This document shows positions 45,391 to 53,344 of a stretch of 53,344 nt of DNA, piece by piece. How positions within the stretch are numbered: the first letter of the stretch is position 1; each line of letters begins with the position of its first letter. A model generated the notes under the pieces. That model was not told the DNA's origin. It made no database searches and was given only the letters and a program-made list of their open reading frames with translations. The position numbers and the translations under genes were made by a program. Source of the stretch: Welwitschia mirabilis (lineage: Eukaryota > Gnetophyta > Gnetopsida > Welwitschiales); assembly GCA_051453625.1 (NCBI GenBank), contig JBOZIK010000001.1:3796195-3849538 (forward strand), in the 5' to 3' direction.

Positions 45391-45892
45391 TATTAATTTT
45401 TAACTTATTGTTTTTCTATAAAATCTTTAGATTAATTATCATATTTTGAGAGACCTTGCAAAAGATGATAATTATTTAAGATAAAATATTGATGCCATCA
45501 TCTAGGACTATTAGTGCTACTATTTATTTTGTGTAGGTAACCTCAAATTTTATATTCCTTAATTCTCATGAAAAATGAAGTCAAATGCAATTATGGGTTT
45601 GATGAAATTTTACCTTGAAAATAACTTACACCTTTAATGACATGTGGTGGTGTTAATGATGATGACCAATAGTGACATGTGTTATTGCTAAGTAGGATAA
45701 GGGTGGAGACACATGGCAATGATAGTAGTTAGAATCAACAGTAGCATCTAGGAGCTAAGTGTTGACTACATCATAAGAATTTTTATTTATTAAATAGATG
45801 ATAAAATGCTTTATTGAATGCCATCATTATGTAATTGCTCATATAATGCTATAAATCAAATGCTTATAACTATCCCCAACCCCCATCCTTAC

Positions 45893-45902
45893 CTATAAAA
45901 GG
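45893..45902 (+). promoter_or_regulatory. TATA box in GB-2 3' LTR
   Basis: CTATAAAAGG, a near-ideal plant TATA box, about 750 bp before the LTR end. The 5' LTR copy is destroyed (CTGTAGATGA). Confidence 0.55.
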
Positions 45903-46647
45903 ACCTTAAGTACCTTATTATGATCATCCTTTATTTAGGTAAAGTATAGAGTCTTTAGAGCATCATTCATAGTGGCCTTCTGAGCACCCCTTTAGGGAGT
46001 GAGCTTGCTTTGAAGAATAGTCTGAGGAGTCTTTTTTTCTTTTTTTGTCTTTGATGTGATGTTCCTATTTCTGATTCAATTCTAAAGAGTGTTTTCTATT
46101 GATTATTAGTTTCAATTCATTTTATATTAGGAATGCTTAGGTAACACGCATTATCAAGTTTTATTTTGGTTAACCAAGTGAATTTATAAAGTTAATTGAC
46201 CTAAGTCTTAGTAATTCCATGGATCTTGTGCACTTTAAAGTTCATACTTTCCATTTTTATTACTAGGCTATTAAGTATTAGTGACTTTCAAATTCACCAA
46301 CACCTAAATGGTAAATGAGATTATGTCATCATGACCTAAGCCTTTACAGTTGATGGTTTGAATTTTTTTTGGGATAATGCAGCATATGATCAAGTGTGAA
46401 ATCTCAAAATGACAAATCAAGTGGACACTTGGAGCTTTCTTACTTTTCACTTTTCTAGAGAAAGTTTCAAAACTAATTTTTCAACCTCTTTTATTTTTTT
46501 CTTTTTTTTCTTTAATTTGTAACTTATAAGTTTAGTAAGAGTTTGTGTAATTTCTATTTAGCTAATCCCAATTATCCCTATAGAAGAATAATACTAGGTT
46601 CTTATCTAGTTTTAAATCTAGTTCATATACTTAAATAAACACCTATA

Positions 46648-47031
46648 CCTTGGCTTATTGCCTGCATTGCTTAGGATTTAATGAAAGTATTTCCTAATTG
46701 ATTTAGGTTATAAGGGTTGATCTTGATGACAAAGGTCTGTACTTAAGTAGATCTATTACTTAGAGTATTTTTCATTACATTTTATTTATAAGCATTACAT
46801 TAGCATTATCTTGCATTGTATTTATGCATTACTCTTATTTGCATTTATCTAAATGAAAAAAGATAAAAATACTTTATCAAAATTAATTCTCTAACTTTGA
46901 GCCTAGCGCCTCCAATGAATTACAACATTTGGGTTCACTCCCATCTATACTTGCATGTATTTTATGCAAGTATTTGTGGTCAATAGGGTTTTTCCTAAGG
47001 ACTTAAAGATTGCATAAATATGCACCACAAC
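46648..47031 (+). repeat. Fragment of an ATH-family LTR (3' end)
   Basis: Plus-strand orientation, opposite to the other ATH LTRs. AACATTTGGGTTCACTCCCATCTATA (46926-46951) and the end GCATAAATATGCACCACAACA (47011-47031) match the complement of 27738-27860. The outer two-thirds of the LTR are missing and it abuts GB-2. No primer site follows. Confidence 0.75.
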
Positions 47032-47084
47032 ATTATATAATAAGTTATTTATAATAATAATGTTATATGAAAGATGTCGAATCC
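47032..47084. other. Short unassigned AT-rich spacer
   Basis: Between the LTR fragment and the presumed LINE 3' end; nothing recognised. Confidence 0.4.
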
Positions 47085-47599
47085 CAAATTTTCTTTTTTT
47101 CTTTCTTTCATTGCTTCTTTTTCCCCCGTACTAGAAGAATTAATTTTACAACATCAAAATGCAGAAGATAGTTAATAATTCAAAATGTACAATAAAAAGT
47201 AGGTATACTATAAAAAATAGAAGAAAAAGCAGTATGAAAGAATAAAATACTAAAGTTAAAAAAATTATATCAACTGTAATTTGGAGTAAATCAAGGCATT
47301 ATTAATTACCTTAAAAAGTCCATTTATAATTTCTCCTTCACATAATAGACATGAATATGAAAAGATGCTAATCAAAGAAATATTTCATTTTTCCTACAAA
47401 TTCAAGAAAAAGGAAATGAAAAAACGTGGTGTTCTAAAGTGTAAACACTTCTTCTTTTCCACAGGAAATAAAGAATATATAGTCTAATGTCATTCTAAAA
47501 AAACAAAGTATTAAGCTTAGTCTAAATTCCAATTGATTCCTGAAAGCATGATGTCAAAATTCATGGAAATATAATAAAGAATAATAGAACTAAAATTCC

Positions 47600-47720
47600 A
47601 TGAATTTCTAATAAATAGATAATAAACAAAACATGCAAAATATCATCCTCTTAATTACAAACTGGACAACATGAATCTAACACTTCTCAATGTTGTAGGT
47701 GATTACCAAAAGAAAGATCT
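47600..47720 (-). pseudogene. C-terminal zinc-finger remnant of the LINE (zf-RVT-like)
   Basis: Minus-strand reading LDSCCPVCN.EDDILHVLF (about 47685-47630) has the C-x2-C ... H spacing of the zinc-binding domain that follows plant LINE reverse transcriptases. Short and with a stop. Confidence 0.45.
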
Positions 47721-48220
47721 TAAAAAATTTAATACCAAAGAAAGTGCTTAGTCTTAAAAAAATCTAAAATCTTTCAAATTTTTCTTAAAGTATAAATTTA
47801 AAGATATAATTCATGTTTCATGTGCCATTAGGGTTAGAAATAGCTCCTACATAAGTAGCATTCAATAAAAACATGTAGGCTTTTCTTAAGGAATATGGAA
47901 GAAAAGGTGTGTAATCTACTCAATATAAATCCTTTATATGAGAAGGGCAATTATATAAGATATAAAAGCATGAATCAATAATTCTTAAATTTTAATGAAA
48001 TATTTCCAAATGCTAAGAGAATTCCCTTATATGTATTGAGAATCCAAAAAGTCGATCTAGTCATTTCATGCCCATAAATTTTATAAAGAATTTAATCCTT
48101 TTAGTAATCCATCTTGTAGATATCTTGGAATTTATAATTGCTAAAGGAGAATAAGTAAGAGATAACCATGAAGAAATAATATATTAAAGCAAAATTATAT
48201 GAATTTTTATACATGTATAA

Positions 48221-48400
48221 GAAATAAAAGAATGAAGCCTTTACCAAGCCTTACAAACACTTTTAAAAACATGTACACCTTGAATGCTAGTATCATATGG
48301 ACATGTCCAAGAAATAAAAGAATGAATCCTTTGCCATGTCTTCCAAACACATTTAACATTATGTGTACCTTAAATGCTAATTTAGATGAAGTAAAAATCA
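48221..48400. repeat. Imperfect tandem repeat, 2 x 90 bp
   Basis: GAAATAAAAGAATGAA.CCT begins at 48221 and again at 48311. The two units share most of their length (CCAAACACATTTAACAT.., TTAAATGCTA). It abuts the gap at 48409, so more units could be hidden. Confidence 0.75.
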
Positions 48401-48408
48401 AATTAATC

Positions 48409-48941
48409 NNNNNNNNNNNNNNNNNNNNNNNNNNNNNNNNNNNNNNNNNNNNNNNNNNNNNNNNNNNNNNNNNNNNNNNNNNNNNNNNNNNNNNNNNNNN
48501 NNNNNNNNNNNNNNNNNNNNNNNNNNNNNNNNNNNNNNNNNNNNNNNNNNNNNNNNNNNNNNNNNNNNNNNNNNNNNNNNNNNNNNNNNNNNNNNNNNNN
48601 NNNNNNNNNNNNNNNNNNNNNNNNNNNNNNNNNNNNNNNNNNNNNNNNNNNNNNNNNNNNNNNNNNNNNNNNNNNNNNNNNNNNNNNNNNNNNNNNNNNN
48701 NNNNNNNNNNNNNNNNNNNNNNNNNNNNNNNNNNNNNNNNNNNNNNNNNNNNNNNNNNNNNNNNNNNNNNNNNNNNNNNNNNNNNNNNNNNNNNNNNNNN
48801 NNNNNNNNNNNNNNNNNNNNNNNNNNNNNNNNNNNNNNNNNNNNNNNNNNNNNNNNNNNNNNNNNNNNNNNNNNNNNNNNNNNNNNNNNNNNNNNNNNNN
48901 NNNNNNNNNNNNNNNNNNNNNNNNNNNNNNNNNNNNNNNNN
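48409..48941. other. Assembly gap (533 N)
   Basis: Run of unknown bases inside the LINE; open frames crossing it are artefacts. Confidence 0.99.
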
Positions 48942-49549
48942 ATCAGATGAATATTCTTCCATATTTGATAGTTCTTAGAAAATGAATTCTTACATTTTGA
49001 GTAATAATAATGTAGAAACTAGGAAAGTAAAAATGAATCTTTAAAGAACTACTTTAGTCACTAAACTAACTCTTGAGAATATAAATTAATGAAATCTAAA
49101 CCATTCTTTTATTTAGACAAGGAAATAATATCTCTAATGACTCTATAAAGCCATTTTTTACCTTCTTCATAAGATCATATAAAGCTTTGAAGCAATTTCT
49201 GAATTTAAAATAAGTAAACTTTAAAAGAGCCTAATAAGAAAGATAATAAAATGGATAGATGAAATGATAGGTTTACAAACTAAACATTGACCTATAAGAA
49301 AAAGATATTTTTTACTCCCTTTTTTTCCCTCTTTATTGAATTCTTTACAATGTATAATCCAATAGCTTATCAATGTATAATCCAATAGCTTGTGAGAATA
49401 ACTTTTGAGAGAGAAATGGATATATTCCCTATAAAATTATTCAAGATTGATGTAGAAGATACTAGTAATTATCACTTGTCACATAAATTGAAGACATTTT
49501 TCAATTAATTTTACTTCATAAGAAATAGCAATATTATTAAATATAAGTG

Positions 49550-50330
49550 AAAAGCTAAGTAATAGAGTGTTGATTATTTTTCACTATGAAAAAAGAATCA
49601 TTAGAAAAATGAAAATCTAATAATTATGGCATCATGCCTTCCACTGAAATTTTCCTTACTAAGCCTTATCGCATATCATGCTGAAGATCTCAATTAAAAA
49701 AATTAGAAGCAATGATAAAAAATCATAAGCCAAAGAACAACCTTATTTAATAGAGTAGTGAATAGAAAAGAAAGAACTCACCCCATAAGAATTTGCTATA
49801 CGAGCATTTGCATTAGTAAAGAGACATCAAACCATATGAAAAAATTGAGATGTAAAATCTAAATTTTTCATATAAGCCAAAGTAAAATCCCATGTAATTT
49901 TATCGCATGCCTTAATACAATTGAGCTTAAAAAAGTCCACAGCCTTATTAAAATCAATTTTCCACTAATGTCTTTCTCAAGATGTCATAACATTTGAAAT
50001 AATATATCTATTGAGAACAAAATCTATTTATTATTTTATGATAATATTTGGAAGAATTTATTTAATCTAACAAGCCTGGCCAAATTTTATAAGAAACATT
50101 TAACAAAGTAATAGGTTATCAATTACCAATCAGAAGAGGACTCCTAGATTTAGACAAAATATGAATAACTTCTCTATTAATATAACACATAAGTAAAACT
50201 TGAAGTATGGCCTATCTTACAACATTAAGAAAATCATAGCCTAATAAATCCTAGCTCTTTAAGAAATTATATGGGAAAATCATCAAAACTAAGGGCTTTA
50301 CCATCAGCCATATCAGAACAACTATCTTTA
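49550..50330 (-). pseudogene. Reverse transcriptase pseudogene of the LINE
   Basis: Minus-strand blocks: SDMADGKALSFDDFPI (about 50320-50270), a changed form of the GKAPGPDGFP motif; ITLLNVSYKIWPGLLD (about 50120-50075), from the NVIYKI region; IKACDKITWDFTLAYMKN (about 49925-49870), the first catalytic block with Tyr changed to Cys; NANARIANSYGVSSFF (about 49810-49765); and GCSLAYDFLSLLLIF (about 49740-49700), equivalent to the GDPLSP-LF block. The YADD box is only dimly seen as FHFSNDSFFI (about 49615). Non-functional. Confidence 0.68.
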
Positions 50331-50999
50331 AGCTCTTTAAGAGAAATTTCTACATCCAATATTTGACACATTTCTCTAGTACGAACTGCAGAAAGAAATG
50401 AAGAGACATACCAAAACTCATTTATATTGATTATAGTTTTTTTAAATATTATTTAAAAATGATTCTTTAAAAAATAAAGGGTGTCATTATAATTATGAAG
50501 AATTTGGTCATAACCCTATAAAGTAGAAATTTTAATTTTGTTATTAGATAAATTTAAAAATTTTAAAAACATTTGAAGTTTTCATATTAAGTCTATAACT
50601 ACCAGAGTCTACCAATACTTGCTACCTAAAAATGCCTCTCATTGTTTTAAGCCAGATGAGCTTCATCAAGCATAGAATGAAGAGTTTCATTAAAAGGATT
50701 ATGAACAAGCTAGTTATTTAAATCTGAAACTTTTTAGGTAATAGAATGAAAGTAACATTTTCCTTGTCTTGCTACTTTTTTTTAAAAAAAATGAGTAGAA
50801 TTTATAACTCTATACAAAGTAGAATGATATCAATTAATCTATTCAATTATCCCGAAAACTCTAAGATCTATATTACAAAAAGTACAAATAATCTTTTTTT
50901 CCTTAGCATGGCACTTATACCAAGAGGTAGTAAGATAGAATAAATGGTAATGATCTCTTGGAGGAGAAATATAAAATTTCATGGAGACACACATGAAAA

Positions 51000-51700
51000 T
51001 GATCTAATAAAACTATCATATTTATAACCTTAATAAAGTATTTTAAATCTTAAAAGGAAATAAAATTTATTTAAACTCTTGTATATTTAATAGCTACCTT
51101 GATAAAAATTACTTCAAGTAAAATATTGTTGCATATTTTAGAATGAGCGATAAATTCCATCTAAAAGAGAAAAGTAATTTTTGAATTGCAATCGATCATT
51201 GAAATTAAAAGGATGTAAGAAAAAAATCCTCTCCATCTAATGTTTCATGAGATGAATCAATCATTTTAAAATCTCCTCAAAAAGAACTAAGGAATAGAAG
51301 GAAATATATGTATTAAATATTACTCATGAATATGATTAAAAAAAATTATGAAACAAATATCAAACATACCATTAATAGAAGAAATAATTATCCAACAGGA
51401 GCATTATTAAGGATTCAAACTGGAAGAAGAAATTTGTGAAGTTCAATGAAAAGTTACTAAAATGGTAGTCCCTTCACATCCCTTAGAATGAGAAGTATTA
51501 AAAACTTAGAAGTTTTCCAATAGTTTGTAAGAGAAAAATTGCAAATCTAAATTTGTAATCTTAATCTCTTAAATTGGAAAAAAAATCTAAATGTAGATAA
51601 ATCCTAGAGATAAAAACTCTAAAGCGCTTCTATTGGAGCTTATTCATAAAGCCTTAAAAGTTCAAATAAATAATATTCATTAAGCTAGATGTACAATAAA
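51000..51700 (-). pseudogene. Endonuclease remnant of the LINE
   Basis: Minus-strand stretch GDFKMIDSSHETLDGEDFF (about 51280-51225) resembles the GDFN block near the end of apurinic-type LINE endonucleases, followed by NDRLQFKNYFSLLDGIYRSF. The upstream part is too decayed to follow. The assignment rests on this motif and on its position before reverse transcriptase. Confidence 0.5.
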
Positions 51701-52149
51701 ATGAACTCGTTAGTATTAAAAACTAGTTGTATCAACATTTATACCTTCAATAGTAATAAATAGATTTGAAATAACATACCCTGAAGAAGTCTAGTAAGAT
51801 GATATAGAAGAAGATTAAGTATAAGACTTAATATGTTTAGAAAATTTTCTCATTCAAAAGTAACTAATTATTGGAAGAAGAAGAGATCTTATTTAAGAAA
51901 GGAAGTGATGGAACTAGATAAGATTCATTTGATGTACCTTCAAACCACTGATTCTTAGATTTTGCAACTTGATCATTTTCCACAGGGTTTAAAGAAAAGT
52001 GAACAATTTTGTTGATGAATTTGACACGGCATTTTGTTGCTTTATCAAAAGATAATCATCATGATAATAATAAATGTATTTCTTCAAATTGAAGTAATCA
52101 ATCTTCTAAGTAAAGAAACAATCTTTAGCACTTAGATTATGCTTATACT

Positions 52150-52700
52150 TTACTAAGGTAACCCTAATAAAATAATGTACATTATGAATAGGATTGAAGG
52201 AAACCTCCACAAAATAATATGTCTTTTAAATTTCATTAAAGAAAAAGTTTTTTGTATGAAAGATAGGATTAATGCAACCAATGATTTCACATTCAAAATG
52301 GTGAAAAATAGGTGGAAGGTTTGGAAGTTTAACATAACATGGAATTTCAGCATAAGCCATCAAAAATCAAATTTATATTTGGCATACTACTAAGGTCACT
52401 AAGATAGTTATAAAATTTTGAATATCTAATGTTTCATGAACCATGTCAAAAGTAGCAAGTTCCATCAAAATAAAAGGCCTTAGTGAAATATTATGCATGG
52501 GAAACTTTAAGACAATTAGTGTAAAAAATATATTTAATGTGTATAGATATTGAAATATGATGTGGGATGAAGTCAACAATATAAAGAAAAGAACATTATG
52601 AAGAAAAACTATTTGATATCTCCTTAAAAACATAATGTAGTAATGTAAAATCAATAGTAGAAGGATCTTTAAATGTACCTTTCTCAAGGAGAGGCAAAGA
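52150..52700 (-). pseudogene. ORF1 remnant of the LINE
   Basis: Minus-strand reading EIPCYVKLPNLPPIFHHFEC and EIIGCINPIFH (about 52350-52265) recalls the zinc-knuckle block of plant LINE ORF1 proteins (VxYExLPxxCxxCxxxGHxxxxC), with several Cys lost. The preceding open stretch (52687-52373) is Leu/Ile-rich, 104 codons, and not recognised. Confidence 0.35.
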
Positions 52701-52740
52701 ATTAGGCAAACCAGTGTGCATAGGATTAGGATTTATAGAG

Positions 52741-53140
52741 TTGCTTATGATACCAATAGTTGTTATTAGTTAGGACTACTAATAATATTATATAATAAAA
52801 ATATTATTAATTATTTATAATGAAAAATAATAATAAGATAAGACATAATAATAATAATATAAAATATAATTTAACAATAATTAATAAGTTTTTAAAATGT
52901 TATAATAAATAAAAATATGTAAGTATAATCATAATAAAATCATAATAGTAATAAGGTTAATGTTAATTAAGAAATGATAATAGTTTGGAATTAAAATTAT
53001 ACTATGTTTTTTTCTACATGATATTGAAGGATGTTTATTTTGTTATTAGAATATTCTTAGAGTGAAGATAAAGAAAATAAAAATAAGAAAATATGCATTT
53101 AATCAAATAATTATTTATAAGGAAGTAAAGAAGAAAAATC
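52741..53140. other. Low-complexity AT-rich stretch
   Basis: Mostly A and T with many TAATAAT/ATAATA words (52780-52960). No gene or element recognised. It may be 5' flank of the LINE or unrelated DNA. Confidence 0.6.
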
Positions 53141-53155
53141 ATTTAAAAACAAAAA

Positions 53156-53344
53156 TTAAAAAAAGAGAGAATAAAAAAGAGAAAGGGAGGCAAGAAGGGA
53201 AGAGGGGGTAAGTGGAAGGGGAAGAGAAATAAGGAGAAGGGTGGGGATGGGAAAGGGAAAGATTCGAGAGAAGGAGGAAGAAGAGAAGAGAGAAGAAAAG
53301 AAGGAAAGAAAAAGAGAGAGGAAGGAGAAAAGAGAAAGAGATCC
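53156..53344. repeat. Polypurine/polypyrimidine tract
   Basis: About 190 bases made almost only of A and G on the plus strand, with about ten pyrimidines scattered in it. The words GGAAGAG, GAAAGGGA and GAGAGAAG recur. It reaches the window edge. On the minus strand it is a CT-rich run, as in many plant 5' untranslated regions, but no gene is visible next to it. Confidence 0.85.

Larger units (their letters stand above)
38842..46647 (+). mobile_element. GB-2: gag-only Ty3/gypsy retrotransposon with both LTRs
   Basis: Plus strand: 5' LTR (38842-40208), tRNA-Asp primer site (40213), interior of about 3.55 kb, polypurine tract (43771-43781), 3' LTR (43782-46647, lengthened by a solo copia LTR and a tandem duplication). 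The interior has one short gag-like frame and no protease, reverse transcriptase, RNase H or integrase that I can recognise. GB-1 has the same layout. I could not find a clear target-site repeat: 38837-38841 and 46648-46652 do not match. Confidence 0.8.
43782..46647 (+). repeat. 3' LTR of GB-2, interrupted
   Basis: LTR sequence occurs at 43782-43830 and, after the inserted solo copia LTR (43831-44925) and tandem duplication, from 45326 to 46647. Without those extras it is about as long as the 5' LTR. It keeps a good TATA box at 45893. Confidence 0.78.
47085..52740 (-). mobile_element. LINE (L1-like non-LTR retrotransposon), heavily decayed
   Basis: Minus-strand element of about 5.6 kb. In its own direction: remnants of ORF1 with a possible zinc knuckle (about 52360-52270), apurinic endonuclease (about 51700-51000), reverse transcriptase (about 50330-49550), a C-terminal zinc-finger remnant (about 47690-47630) and an A-rich end (T-rich on the plus strand, 47086-47123). 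No LTRs. The order is that of plant L1-type LINEs. Every domain has many stops. A 533-bp gap lies within it. Both ends are approximate. Confidence 0.68.

Noticed and set aside
38837-46652. Target-site duplication of GB-2 (TACTC versus CCTTG or TACCT)
   Set aside because: No convincing identity once LTR ends are set by homology.
48199-48978. Open frames of about 250 codons on both strands
   Set aside because: They span the N gap; the real part is a 90-bp tandem repeat within the LINE.
1-53344. Host protein-coding gene, tRNA or rRNA
   Set aside because: I looked for exon-like non-transposon domains and for tRNA arms and found none I could support; all recognisable coding sequence is from transposable elements.
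1-53344. Organellar or endosymbiont origin suggested by high AT content
   Set aside because: Nested LTR retrotransposons with target repeats and transition-type decay show nuclear plant DNA.

Overview
Organism and overall nature. This is a strongly AT-rich stretch of nuclear DNA from a flowering plant (inference). The evidence is plant-type LTR retrotransposons of both superfamilies (Ty3/gypsy of the Athila/Tat type with a tRNA-Asp primer site, and Ty1/copia of the Sirevirus/Tork type with a tRNA-Met primer site) and a plant-type LINE. I cannot name the species. I see no host gene, tRNA, rRNA, CRISPR array or bacterial-style operon. Every coding region I recognise belongs to a transposable element and is broken by stops and frameshifts, so this looks like old repeat-rich heterochromatin. 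There are four runs of N (15327-15959, 22181-22922, 44291-44300, 48409-48941).

Layout (element names are mine). (1) 1-2964: ATH-1, an Athila-like Ty3/gypsy element on the minus strand that runs off the left edge: gag remains, leader, primer site, 5' LTR. Its LTR abuts a truncated LTR of the same family (2965-3968). (2) 3969-37424: GB-1, a minus-strand element whose 5' LTR is cut into three blocks (7326-7773, 29006-~29317, 36765-~37424) by two later insertions. The first is ATH-2 (7774-29005), a whole Athila-like element with 1268-bp LTRs and a perfect 5-bp target duplication AAGTA. ATH-2 is itself split by COP-1 (10426-18540), a Sirevirus-like copia element with a perfect target duplication AAAAC. 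The second is COP-2 (~29318-36764), another copia element on the minus strand. (3) 37425-38841: unassigned sequence and a copia fragment (COP-3). (4) 38842-46647: GB-2, a plus-strand copy of the GB family with both LTRs, primer site and polypurine tract. A solo COP-1-family LTR lies in its 3' LTR and the junction has since been tandemly duplicated. (5) 46648-47031: an Athila-family LTR fragment. (6) ~47085-52740: a decayed minus-strand LINE. (7) 52741-53344: AT-rich sequence ending in a long purine-only tract.

How the parts relate. Order of events by nesting: GB-1 first, then ATH-2 and COP-2 into its LTR, then COP-1 into ATH-2. The most interesting biology is the GB family. Two copies in opposite orientation share the same architecture: LTR, tRNA-Asp primer site, a short gag-like reading frame, about 1.5 kb without a recognisable gene, polypurine tract and LTR, with no protease, reverse transcriptase or integrase between. 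This looks like a non-autonomous gag-only family that would need enzymes from a relative such as ATH. COP-1 also carries an extra gene between its RNase H and 3' LTR. Primer sites have decayed almost only by C-to-T/G-to-A transitions, as expected of long-methylated DNA.
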